In this document: one piece after another, positions 6,612-14,502 of the stretch
Position numbering within the stretch: the first letter of the stretch is position 1
Layout: the number at the start of each line of letters is the position of its first letter
Position numbers and translations under genes: made by a program
Notes under the pieces: generated by a model
What the model saw: the letters and a program-made list of their open reading frames with translations, nothing else
Told to the model about the DNA's origin: nothing
Databases searched by the model: none
NCBI GenBank assembly: GCA_964593895.1
Contig: CAZQKL010000046.1
Span: forward strand, 1-15,102
DNA: 15,102 bases
DNA from: CAZQKL01 sp964593895 [NCBI: uncultured bacterium]
Lineage (GTDB): Bacteria > DYJV01
Direction of reading: 5' to 3'

Positions 6612-7310
6612 CTAAAATGGCCAGAGATAATCAAGAATTTTTGCTCCCCATCCTCTCTTCTGTTTTGCTGCAAGAATTCCTTTTCCTGAATATTCAATCT
6701 GCATATCTGCAATATACTTTGACTCAACTGTGTTGTCATATTTAATATCATCTGGTCTAACAATTCCAGTAATGTAAATATATTGCTTATCTCCATTTAT
6801 TGTTATCTCTTTTTTCCCAGCAATTCTTAAATTTCCATTTGGTAAAACTTCAACAATCCTTGCTGAAATTATTGCTTTCATTCTGTTACTTCTTGAAGTT
6901 GAACCTTTTCCACTGAATTTATTCTGCCTTGTATCTTTTACAAAATTTGACCAATCTCTACTCCATTTTGATGCAACTTTTCCACCAATGTAAGGAAATG
7001 AATATGTGTCTTCATTTTTGCCTGTAACCTGTGTGTTTGCACTTCCAACAGCACTTATATCTTCTGAAATAATTACAGTTATCACATCTCCAAGGTAATG
7101 AGCTTTCCTATCTTCAAATAATTTACCTTGCCTTACATTATCACCAGGCCATAAGGAACCTTCTGAAGCATGTTCAGGTTGTTTGTAATTAATCTTTTGA
7201 GAAAATATTGCTGGATTAATTGTGCTTACTTTCACCACATTTTCTCTTTCAGCACAACTAATTAAAAATATAGTAAAAATAATTGGAAAAAATATTTTTA
7301 AAAATCTCAT
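6612..7310 (-). CDS. flgH: Flagellar basal-body L-ring lipoprotein FlgH
   Basis: A 232-residue protein of normal FlgH length. It has a lipoprotein signal with lipobox LISC (Cys19) and the family's features: a PGDNVRQGKLFEDRKAHYLGDV stretch after about residue 54, then VITVIISEDISAVGSANT (77-94), the central variable part, and MKAIISARIVEVLPNGNLRIAGKKEI (from about 144), ending with TGIVRPDDI. FlgH forms the ring in the outer membrane through which the flagellar rod passes, so the cell has an outer membrane. The usual partner gene flgI (P-ring) is not beside it; a LysM/M23 peptidase follows instead. This is the first gene after the only real intergenic gap. A GGAGG site lies six bases before the ATG, and a sigma-54-like promoter lies about 43-56 bases upstream. 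Confidence 0.94.
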   Translation of the reverse strand: MRFLKIFFPIIFTIFLISCAERENVVKVSTINPAIFSQKINYKQPEHASEGSLWPGDNVRQGKLFEDRKAHYLGDVITVIISEDISAVGSANTQVTGKNEDTYSFPYIGGKVASKWSRDWSNFVKDTRQNKFSGKGSTSRSNRMKAIISARIVEVLPNGNLRIAGKKEITINGDKQYIYITGIVRPDDIKYDNTVESKYIADMQIEYSGKGILAAKQKRGWGAKILDYLWPF

Positions 7311-7316
7311 ATTTTG

Positions 7317-7321
7317 CCTCC
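7317..7321 (-). promoter_or_regulatory. Shine-Dalgarno site of flgH
   Basis: GGAGG lies six bases before the ATG at 7310, inside the intergenic gap, so flgH has its own strong ribosome site independent of upstream translation. Confidence 0.7.
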
Positions 7322-7350
7322 ATGAGAATTTTTTGGTTTATACATATTAG

Positions 7351-7367
7351 AAGCAATTTGTATGCCT
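7351..7367 (-). promoter_or_regulatory. Candidate sigma-54 promoter of the flgH block
   Basis: On the minus strand the gap reads AGGCATACAAATTGCTT, which fits the -24/-12 pattern (TGGCAC-N5-TTGCT). GG (7366-7365) and GC (7354-7353) are exactly ten bases apart, and GGCA and TTGCT are both matched. Transcription would start about 12 bases downstream, leaving a leader of about 30 nt that contains the flgH ribosome site. Sigma-54 control is common for rod/hook and basal-body genes. The site sits just after the stop of the preceding gene, at the only noticeable gap in the window. No activator gene is seen nearby. The match is by eye only. Confidence 0.45.
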
Positions 7368-7374
7368 TTTAATA

Positions 7375-10290
7375 TTAGGAAGGTTTTATTATTGCATATT
7401 TTCCTTTTCTTGCATCCATTATAACTCTAAAGGGACTTTCAGAATAAAAAATAGCTGAAAATTTTTTTTCAACGATTTTTTTTGTGGAATTATAAAGCCA
7501 TGAATAATCAATAAAAGAAGATTTGTCCCTGTAAGGAACATTGAAATATCCAAGCTTCAAAGAAATGACATTATGCATAAAATGTGTGCCTTGTGATGGG
7601 TCAATGTCAAAATCTTTTAAGCCAACTTCAACGATAACTTTTGAATTGTTTATATCATCCCATTTAACTGGTATTCCTAAAAATCTATCTTGAGAACCCC
7701 ATCTTCCTGGTCCTATTAAAATAAAATTTTCATTTTTTTCTGATAGAAATTCATTAAAAAAAGAAATTTCTTCTTTAATTTCAATTGTTTTTGTTTTATC
7801 AAATCTTTCAGGATAAACTAAAATCAAATATTTTAACTTTTCAATTATTCCATGGCCAATTCCAGAAGTTGTGAAAAGAAATATATTTTCCTTTGGAATT
7901 TTATCTATATCTTCAAGTTTTACAGCTTCATAAGAAACAAGAGGTCTAACTTGCAAAATTCTAAATTCAAGTTTATCTCTAATAATTCCTGAAAATTCTA
8001 TTTCAACTTCACTTCCCATTGCAGTTTTTGAAAAATCAAGAATTTGAGATATAATTTCACTTAAAGGATAAGCTTTGTATTTTAAAAGATTTGCAAAATC
8101 AGTTACAACTGGACCAGATTTTCTAAACCCTGGGTAAACTCTCTGAGATTGATAATCAATTGTAGATACGCAATAATTTATAAACCTTGTTGAAGATAAA
8201 AATCTAATATCTTTTTTCTCAATAAATGAGTCTTCATCTGTCAAATTATTCTTTTCTAAATTTAAAGCATAAAATTCGCTCTGTGTTATTGATGTTAAAT
8301 AATTAACATCAGGGTATTTTGGACAAAATTTATAGCATTTTCCTCCTTCAACAACGTATTTCCCAAGCCCTATTGCAATTGAACAAATTCCATCTTCATT
8401 TTTTATGTATGAAATTGGATAGAAATTGTAACTCTGTGCAACACCTGAAAAATGAGGGAAAAATAAATTTTTATATTTTTCTCCTGTGATTTCCTGAATG
8501 ATTATTCCCATCTTTTCTTCTTCAATGTTTAAGTTTAACCTCTTTAAATATGCCCTTGCTTCTTTTAGAAAAACAGATGAATAAACTATTTTTATTGCTT
8601 GAATGAGATGAAAAAGCCTTTCCTCTAATGATTTTGAATTATTTGGAAGTGCAACACTTTTATAAATCCCTGCAAATGGATGAAATTGAGAATCTTCAAG
8701 CAAACCTGATGAACGAACAATTATTGGATTTGTTACTTTTTTCAAAATTACTTTTAAAATTTCAATTAAATCTTTTGGAAAATTTGCATTTAGAAAAATC
8801 TTTGTAATTTCCTCATCTGTATGAAAATCGTAATCAAGATAAAGGTAGTTATCTTCAATAAATTTATCAAAATAACTTGTTGTAATTATGAATGTTTTAG
8901 GTATATCAACAGTTGATTTTTCAAATCTTTTCTTTAACCTCGTTGCTGTTAAAAATGAATTTAGAAAAGATAAACCTCTACCTTTACCGCCAAGAGAACC
9001 ATCTCCAATTTTTAAAATAATATCATTTTCATCAATTAAATCTTCAGAAAATTTTAAAGTTTTTCCTTTAATTCTTTTTATCCATAAGTTTTTAAACACA
9101 TTTATAAGAAACTTCCTATGCTCCTCAGGTGATTTAAATTTTTCTTTTTTTATTTTTCTTAATTTTCTTGCAGTATTTAGTTCACCTCTTGTTAAAATCC
9201 ACATGCAGTAATGTTTCCTCTCAGCATGGTATTTGAAAGATTCAATAGGAATATTTTTCAATTTATTAGCAAATTCAAATAAACTCTTTGCTCTATCAAT
9301 TTCCCTCCCATTTGGGTCTCTAAAAACAAAATCCCCAAATCCGCATTTATTTAGTAAAAATTGCCTGAGGTCATTTAAAATAAATGGTGAATTCTTATAA
9401 GAAATATCAACCTCTTTTTCTCTTGCTTCTTTTAATAATTCTGCATTTGCAGATTGAACAAGAATTGGGATATCAGGATTTTCATTCTTTATAATATCCA
9501 CAAATTCAAGACCAAATCTATCTTCTTCATCATCAAGCTGAATATCTGTTATAACGCATAAAAGATAATCTTTGTATTCATTGTAAAAATTTAAAGCTTC
9601 CTCTCTATTTGTCGCAAGTAAAATTTTTGGTCTTGTTCTCATTCTTAAATATTTAAGCTCATTATCAGCTTCCTCTCTTATCAATCTCTGAGTTTCAATC
9701 ATAACTTCCTTCAATAATTCAGGTAAATACTTTGAGTAATAACTTATTGAATCTTCAACTAAGAGTATTACACTTGTTGGGCCAACCTTTGTATCATAAG
9801 GAGCATTTAACTTATCTTCAACTGATTTAATCATTGCAAGAAATAACCTTGAATTCCCTGTCCAGAAAAAAATATTATCAATTTTGCTTTTTTTCAATTT
9901 TTCAAGAAGTTCTGGGTCGCAAGCTTCTGTTAATAAAAGCAGAAAATTTAAATTTTTATTCTCTTTTTTTAAAATATCAGCAAGCTCTACTGGAGTTGGT
10001 GACCCTATTTGCAATGTTGAAATTATTAAATCATAATTGTTTTTTTTAATTAACTTCAAAGCATGTGCAGAATTTATAGCAACATCTATTTTTGGAATAG
10101 TAGTTAAATTAAATTGATGGTAGCTTCCAATTATTTGCTCAGAAAATTTTATATTTTCCTCAAGAGAAAAAGAGTTGTAAAATGTTGAAATTAAAAGTAT
10201 ATTCCTTATACGCTTCTGCATTAACCTATGATAAAGATTTTCACCATATTTAAATTTTTCGTAAATTTTAATTAGATTTTCAATTTCCAT
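7375..10290 (-). CDS. Receiver-like domains fused to a PEP-synthase-type ATP-grasp domain (PEP/pyruvate-binding domain protein)
   Basis: A 971-residue soluble protein. Residues about 29-160 look like a degenerate receiver: the phospho-Asp position is Ser/Thr in LIISTLQIG. Residues about 173-315 form a second receiver with acidic pair Glu179-Asp180, likely phosphoacceptor Asp249 (VITDIQLD), Ser280 and Lys299, plus an inserted segment near 197-221. A linker (about 345-420, HAERKHYCMWILTRGE) precedes a PPDK_N-type ATP-grasp domain with GDGSLGGKGRGLSFLNS (429-445), IVRSSGLLEDSQ (524-535), MGIIIQEITG (594-603) and ILQVRPL (778-784). The C-terminal part (about 800-971) has LIGPGRWGSQDR and SQGTHFMHN. 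The phosphohistidine swivel domain and PEP/pyruvate TIM barrel of true PEP synthase are absent, so it is unlikely to complete that reaction. Similar fusions exist in other phyla, function unknown. The start abuts the gdhA stop (TAGATG). Phosphorylation-gated ATP-grasp activity is inference. Confidence 0.88.
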   Translation of the reverse strand: MEIENLIKIYEKFKYGENLYHRLMQKRIRNILLISTFYNSFSLEENIKFSEQIIGSYHQFNLTTIPKIDVAINSAHALKLIKKNNYDLIISTLQIGSPTPVELADILKKENKNLNFLLLLTEACDPELLEKLKKSKIDNIFFWTGNSRLFLAMIKSVEDKLNAPYDTKVGPTSVILLVEDSISYYSKYLPELLKEVMIETQRLIREEADNELKYLRMRTRPKILLATNREEALNFYNEYKDYLLCVITDIQLDDEEDRFGLEFVDIIKNENPDIPILVQSANAELLKEAREKEVDISYKNSPFILNDLRQFLLNKCGFGDFVFRDPNGREIDRAKSLFEFANKLKNIPIESFKYHAERKHYCMWILTRGELNTARKLRKIKKEKFKSPEEHRKFLINVFKNLWIKRIKGKTLKFSEDLIDENDIILKIGDGSLGGKGRGLSFLNSFLTATRLKKRFEKSTVDIPKTFIITTSYFDKFIEDNYLYLDYDFHTDEEITKIFLNANFPKDLIEILKVILKKVTNPIIVRSSGLLEDSQFHPFAGIYKSVALPNNSKSLEERLFHLIQAIKIVYSSVFLKEARAYLKRLNLNIEEEKMGIIIQEITGEKYKNLFFPHFSGVAQSYNFYPISYIKNEDGICSIAIGLGKYVVEGGKCYKFCPKYPDVNYLTSITQSEFYALNLEKNNLTDEDSFIEKKDIRFLSSTRFINYCVSTIDYQSQRVYPGFRKSGPVVTDFANLLKYKAYPLSEIISQILDFSKTAMGSEVEIEFSGIIRDKLEFRILQVRPLVSYEAVKLEDIDKIPKENIFLFTTSGIGHGIIEKLKYLILVYPERFDKTKTIEIKEEISFFNEFLSEKNENFILIGPGRWGSQDRFLGIPVKWDDINNSKVIVEVGLKDFDIDPSQGTHFMHNVISLKLGYFNVPYRDKSSFIDYSWLYNSTKKIVEKKFSAIFYSESPFRVIMDARKGKYAIIKPS

Positions 10291-11637
10291 CTATACAAGA
10301 CCCTGGTCAATCATTGCATCTGCAACTTTTTTAAACCCAGCTATATTTGCTCCATTAACATAATTTCCTGGTGTGCCAACTTCTTCTGCAGTTTGGAGAC
10401 ATGTGTCATGAATGTGACGCATTAATCTTCTTAATCTTTCATCAACTTCCTCTTTTGTCCACTGCATCATCATGCTATTCTGCATCATTTCAAAACCGCT
10501 TGTTCCAACTCCTCCTGCATTTGCTGCAATTCCAGGAGCAAAAATCACATTATTTTTCTGTAAAAAATCAATTGCATCTAATGTGGTGGGCATATTTGCT
10601 CCTTCAATTACACAGAAACAACCATTTTCAACAAGCGCTTTTGCATCCTCTAAATTTATTTCATTTTCAGTTGCACATGGTAGAGCAACTTCAGCTTTTG
10701 CCAACCCCCATGGTCTTTTTTTATCGTAATATTTTACTTTCGGAAATTTTTCAGCATATTCTCTAATTCTTCCCCTTCTAAAAGCCTTTAGTTCAAATAT
10801 AAATTGCCATTTTTCTTCATCAATACCATCTTCATCTATAACACAACCATCTGAATCAGACATTGAGATAACTTTTCCGCCAAGTTGAATAACTTTTTGA
10901 GCTGCGTGAAGGGCAACATTACCAGCACCTGAAATTAAAACTCTTTTACCTTCAAGAGATTCCCCTCTTGTGTTTAATGCTTCTTCAGTAAAGTAAACAA
11001 CGCCAAATCCTGTTGCTTCAGGCCTTAAAAAACTTCCTCCCCAGCTTAATCCCTTTCCAGTTAAAACACCTTCAAAAACATTTTTCAATTTTTTATACTG
11101 ACCAAAGAGATATCCAATTTCTCTTTGACCTACACCAATATCTCCTGCTGGCACATCAGTATGTGCTCCAATATGTCTAAAAAGCTCATTCATAAAACTC
11201 TGGCAAAATCTCATAACTTCTGTATCAGACTTTCCTTTATAATCAAAATCACTTCCACCTTTTCCTCCACCCATCATAAGTCCAGTTAAACTATTTTTAA
11301 AAATCTGGTCAAAGCCAAGAAACTTTAAAATGCTTAAATTTACAGAAGGGTGAAATCTTATACCACCTTTGTATGGACCAAGTGCACTATTGAATTCAAC
11401 TCTGTAGCCTGTATTTACATGAATTTCCCCCCTATCATCCATCCATGGCACTCTGAAAATTATTACTCTTTCTGGTTCCACCAATCTTTCCAGAATTCTT
11501 TCCTTTTTATAAATTGGCTCAATATCAAGAATTAAACTTATTGATTTAAAAACTTCTTCAACAGCCTGCAAAAATTCCTTTTCCCAGAAGTATTTTTTCT
11601 TTAAATTTTCAAGAACTTCTCTTGCATATTCATTCAT
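10291..11637 (-). CDS. gdhA: NADP-type glutamate dehydrogenase
   Basis: At 448 residues this is the size of the hexameric bacterial GdhA (family I, E. coli-like). It interconverts 2-oxoglutarate plus ammonium and glutamate, usually for ammonium assimilation. Catalytic and substrate residues align with E. coli at an offset of two: Lys90 (GPYKGGIRF), Lys114, Lys126 in MMGGGKGGSDFD and Asp166 in DVPAGDIGVG. The Rossmann motif SGAGNVA (236-242) is followed by SMSDSDG (258-264), where a Ser instead of an acidic residue at the end of the second strand favours NADP(H). The C-terminus (GNYVNGANIAGFKKVADAMIDQG) is typical. AGGAGG in the last codons of the upstream gene lies seven bases before the ATG. 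The stop abuts the start of the receiver/ATP-grasp gene, suggesting translational coupling and perhaps a shared physiological role. Confidence 0.97.
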   Translation of the reverse strand: MNEYAREVLENLKKKYFWEKEFLQAVEEVFKSISLILDIEPIYKKERILERLVEPERVIIFRVPWMDDRGEIHVNTGYRVEFNSALGPYKGGIRFHPSVNLSILKFLGFDQIFKNSLTGLMMGGGKGGSDFDYKGKSDTEVMRFCQSFMNELFRHIGAHTDVPAGDIGVGQREIGYLFGQYKKLKNVFEGVLTGKGLSWGGSFLRPEATGFGVVYFTEEALNTRGESLEGKRVLISGAGNVALHAAQKVIQLGGKVISMSDSDGCVIDEDGIDEEKWQFIFELKAFRRGRIREYAEKFPKVKYYDKKRPWGLAKAEVALPCATENEINLEDAKALVENGCFCVIEGANMPTTLDAIDFLQKNNVIFAPGIAANAGGVGTSGFEMMQNSMMMQWTKEEVDERLRRLMRHIHDTCLQTAEEVGTPGNYVNGANIAGFKKVADAMIDQGLV

Positions 11638-11640
11638 AAT

Positions 11641-12477
11641 TTATCCTCCTAATAATTTTTCATATAATTTATCATAAAATGATGTTAATTCTGGATAACT
11701 TTTTGTCATAAAATCTGCAAGAAAAAAGGGATAATTTTCATATCTTATAAGCGTCTCTTTAGGTCTAACAATTTTATCAAGCATATTTTCTTTAAAATAT
11801 CTGTAATGGGCATTCAAAGCATTTGGAGAATTATTCAAAGGAAGACCTCTATAAACTTTTTTCTTAGCCTGCCGATACGTTCTAAATGGATAATGTTTGA
11901 GGAAAAATATATCTTTTTGAACTTTATGAGGAATTTCTTTATTGTTTTCATCAATATAGTATGGTTTATCCACATATGTTCTAATTCTAAAATCTTTTTT
12001 GAAAACAACATTTTTCCAGTTTCTCTCAAAAATAAAATAATTAAAATCTTTAAATGAATAATTTTTCTCTTCCAAAATTTTACTCTTTTCAGTATGATAA
12101 AATTCTATTTTTGACGCAGAAAAACAATCTACATCAAAAATTGAAAAAAGTTTAATGATTGTTAATTTTAATGGCAATCTTTCATCAAATAGGGTTAATA
12201 TTTCATCTGCATCTATCCATATAAAATATTTTTCAGGTTCTTTAAAAGCAAGCCTTAAAAGAATAGTATTTATTTTAACAATATCGTAAAATTTTGATTT
12301 ATACCTTTCAATCCAGCGTATTCCTTTACCTTCATATTCTTTTAAAATTTCGTAGGTGCCATCTTTTGAATAATTATCAAGAACAACTGTTTCAATTCCT
12401 TGAGAAATATAATATTCAATATTTTCACGAATAATATCTCTTTCATTATAAACAGTTAGAAGTCTTAAAACACTCAT
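11641..12477 (-). CDS. Family-2-like glycosyltransferase (Glyco_tranf_2_4 type)
   Basis: A 278-residue GT-A-fold protein. The N-terminus reads LRLLTVYNERDIIRENIEYY (4-23), followed by VVLDNYSKDGT (31-41), the nucleotide-sugar binding pattern, and FIWIDADEIL (85-94), the DxD metal site (Asp89, Asp91). The rest is a basic, aromatic-rich acceptor region (HYPFRTYRQAKKKVYRG) of the kind found in the Glyco_tranf_2_4 group, which often acts on surface polysaccharides or glycoproteins. No membrane segment is seen. The start ATG overlaps the stop of the upstream glycosyltransferase (ATGA), so the two are translated together and probably act in the same pathway. Donor and acceptor are unknown. Confidence 0.85.
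   Translation of the reverse strand: MSVLRLLTVYNERDIIRENIEYYISQGIETVVLDNYSKDGTYEILKEYEGKGIRWIERYKSKFYDIVKINTILLRLAFKEPEKYFIWIDADEILTLFDERLPLKLTIIKLFSIFDVDCFSASKIEFYHTEKSKILEEKNYSFKDFNYFIFERNWKNVVFKKDFRIRTYVDKPYYIDENNKEIPHKVQKDIFFLKHYPFRTYRQAKKKVYRGLPLNNSPNALNAHYRYFKENMLDKIVRPKETLIRYENYPFFLADFMTKSYPELTSFYDKLYEKLLGG
11645..11650 (-). promoter_or_regulatory. Shine-Dalgarno site of gdhA
   Basis: AGGAGG is embedded in the final Gly-Gly codons of the upstream glycosyltransferase, seven bases before the gdhA ATG. Its strength suggests high expression of gdhA relative to its neighbours. Confidence 0.7.
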
Positions 12478-13796
12478 TTTGCAAAAATTTTTTCTTTAAG
12501 TTCCAATAACTTTTTTTTGGATGGTTCATAACAATTTTCCCATAATTTGTAAAATTTAAAATCCTCTTTTTTAATGATTTCAAGAAAATTTACAAAAATT
12601 TTATAGCTTGAATAATCGCCAACATAATTTTTCAGCCATTCGGCAAAATATATACCTCTACGAAAATCTTTCTCTTTTAATAGCTTTAGAGAAATTTTTC
12701 TCATTAACTTTTTATTATCTATCATTTTTCTTTCATAATTTTTGATGAAATCTTCTATTTCTACTGTATAATTATTTGAAATTTTTAAAATTTTTTTTAA
12801 AAAATAAAAATTCTCTAAAGTTGGTTCAAACCTAATAAGGTCTTTTAATAGGCTTAATGCTAAATTGTATTCTCTTTTATTTAAAAAATGATTTATCACT
12901 TTTTTGCAAGCATTAAATTCAAGAGGTTCATTTTTGAAAATCTCATAAACATAAGAAATATTTTCAGGAAGTTCATTTTCTTTTAAAATTTTTTGTTTCA
13001 CAATATAACATAAAAAGTATTCAGTAAATTTAAAATTATAACCTAAATCAATTAACCAGAAATCTGGGTAAAATTTACCATTCCATTTATTAAAAAGATA
13101 CTGTGAATTAAAGGTATCCTTTTCTTTTGGTTCCCTTGTTTTTTCTTCAAGATGGTATATTTCAACTTTTGGATTGTAAATGACTTTATATCCTAATTTT
13201 TTTGCAGAATAACATAAGTCAATATCTTCAAAACCATTAATAAAATTCTCATCAAAATAGTTTAATTTTTTAAATAAATTTTTGCTTATCAATAAACATG
13301 CACCAGTAACTGCTGAAAATTCATAAAAATTGTTTGCATTTTTATAATCCTTTGGGAAATACCTGAACAGGTGGTCAACTTTATTATCAGGAAAAATAAT
13401 TACTCCTGCATGCTGAATTGTATTGTCCTCATAAAGGAGTTTTCCCCCAATAATTCCAACATTTTTAAATTTTTCAAAAGCTATAAAAAAGTTATCAATA
13501 AAGTAATCTTTCACAATCGTATCATTATTTAAAAAAAGGAGATATTCACCCTCAGAAATCTCTGCTCCTCTATTGCATGTAAATGAAAACCCCATATTTT
13601 TCTCATTTCTTCTGTATTTTATGTTTTTATACTTTTTCGTTAAACTTAAACAAAACTCTTTTGTATTATCAGTTGAACAATCATCTGAAATAATAATCTC
13701 ATAAGATGTGGAATTTTTTGCTTTTAAAATTGAATTTATGCAATTTTTTGTTAATTCCAAATTATTGTATACAGGAATTACAATAGAAACTTTCAT
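12474..13796 (-). CDS. Family-2 glycosyltransferase with helical C-terminal extension
   Basis: From the ATG at 13796 (MKVSIVIPVYNN, the classic GT2 opening) the protein has 440 residues. An upstream TTG at 13811 would add five residues without better signals. The GT-A domain (1 to about 250) shows IIISDDCSTDNT (34-45), YLLFLNNDTIV (85-95) with the NND metal site, AVTGACLLISK (162-172) and NGFEDIDLCYSAKKLGYKV (187-205), the ED-x-D catalytic region of rhamnosyl/hexosyl transferases. Residues about 260-440 are Lys/Leu-rich helices resembling TPR-like repeats. These could bind a partner or orient the acceptor, as in some O-antigen or protein-glycosylating enzymes. The stop overlaps the next glycosyltransferase start (ATGA). 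A role in surface polysaccharide or flagellin glycosylation is inference from the neighbourhood only. Confidence 0.88.
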   Translation of the reverse strand: MKVSIVIPVYNNLELTKNCINSILKAKNSTSYEIIISDDCSTDNTKEFCLSLTKKYKNIKYRRNEKNMGFSFTCNRGAEISEGEYLLFLNNDTIVKDYFIDNFFIAFEKFKNVGIIGGKLLYEDNTIQHAGVIIFPDNKVDHLFRYFPKDYKNANNFYEFSAVTGACLLISKNLFKKLNYFDENFINGFEDIDLCYSAKKLGYKVIYNPKVEIYHLEEKTREPKEKDTFNSQYLFNKWNGKFYPDFWLIDLGYNFKFTEYFLCYIVKQKILKENELPENISYVYEIFKNEPLEFNACKKVINHFLNKREYNLALSLLKDLIRFEPTLENFYFLKKILKISNNYTVEIEDFIKNYERKMIDNKKLMRKISLKLLKEKDFRRGIYFAEWLKNYVGDYSSYKIFVNFLEIIKKEDFKFYKLWENCYEPSKKKLLELKEKIFAK

Positions 13797-13815
13797 TTCA
13801 AAAGATTGCAAGCAA

Positions 13816-14502
13816 TTATTTTACCAAAAATTCTGTAAACTCTTCAGCAACTACAATATCTTTTTTCAATAAAAAATTTTTATCTAAATTTCTATATGAA
13901 TGTAAAACAACCAATTTATCAATATTTAGATTTTCTTTAAAGGAAATAATTTCATTTTCATTTAAATTGCCTGAATTTAAAAAGCATAATTTTGAATTTT
14001 TAAAAAAATTTAAATCATCTTTTGTAAAGTCCAAATCACCTGTTATTGATATATCTTTAAATTTTAATGAAATATTTTTATGATGATATGAGAAATTGAC
14101 TTTAAAAATTAGTTCACCAAAACGCAAATTTTCATTTATTTCTTTAAATTTAAAAATTTCATCAAATTCTGGAGGATTTAATAAAGCTTTTTTTAAAATT
14201 TCTTTTAAATTTTTCACATAAGAATTTGAGTAAATCACTAATTCTTTTTCTCTTATATCTTTTGAATAAAGACAAGAATGAAAAAAAGGAAGTAAATCTG
14301 AAAAGTGGTCAGGATGAAAATGTGATATTATAACTGACGAGATTGAATTATTAGAGAAACCAAGTTTTTTAAGATTGTTATAAACCATATATCCAAAATC
14401 GTAAACTAAATTTTGGTTATTAAATTTTATTAGAAGTGAAGTTTGTGCTTTCCCTATATGAAAATTACAGGTTTGATTGCCTAAAATAATAATTTTAACC
14501 AC
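13816..14502 (-). CDS. Metallo-beta-lactamase-fold hydrolase
   Basis: A 228-residue protein beginning at a GTG that overlaps the end of the upstream nucleotidyltransferase (TGTGGTTAA). The fold's metal ligands are in order: His61, His63, Asp65, His66 in ISHFHPDHFSD, then His140/His141 in SYHHKN, Asp156 in ITGDLDF and His201 in VVLHSYR. The set looks complete for a binuclear site. Its order and small size resemble the RNase Z/phosphodiesterase side of the superfamily more than antibiotic-hydrolysing enzymes. No signal peptide is visible, so it is probably cytoplasmic. The gene lies four bases ahead of the first possible glycosyltransferase start. A role in nucleotide-sugar or cyclic phosphate chemistry would suit the context, but the substrate is unknown. 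Confidence 0.87.
   Translation of the reverse strand: MVKIIILGNQTCNFHIGKAQTSLLIKFNNQNLVYDFGYMVYNNLKKLGFSNNSISSVIISHFHPDHFSDLLPFFHSCLYSKDIREKELVIYSNSYVKNLKEILKKALLNPPEFDEIFKFKEINENLRFGELIFKVNFSYHHKNISLKFKDISITGDLDFTKDDLNFFKNSKLCFLNSGNLNENEIISFKENLNIDKLVVLHSYRNLDKNFLLKKDIVVAEEFTEFLVK

Noticed and set aside
7311-7374. Rho-independent terminator between the receiver/ATP-grasp gene and flgH
   Set aside because: No GC-rich hairpin followed by a U-run is visible on the minus strand in this gap, so the two blocks may still be partly cotranscribed.
10371-10766. Plus-strand frames of 131 and 85 residues inside gdhA
   Set aside because: They are antisense to a highly conserved enzyme with all catalytic residues. 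The His/Leu/Gln-rich composition is typical of a shadow.
11835-12029. Minus-strand 64-residue frame inside the glycosyltransferase
   Set aside because: It is out of frame within a well supported gene, with no ribosome site or conserved feature.
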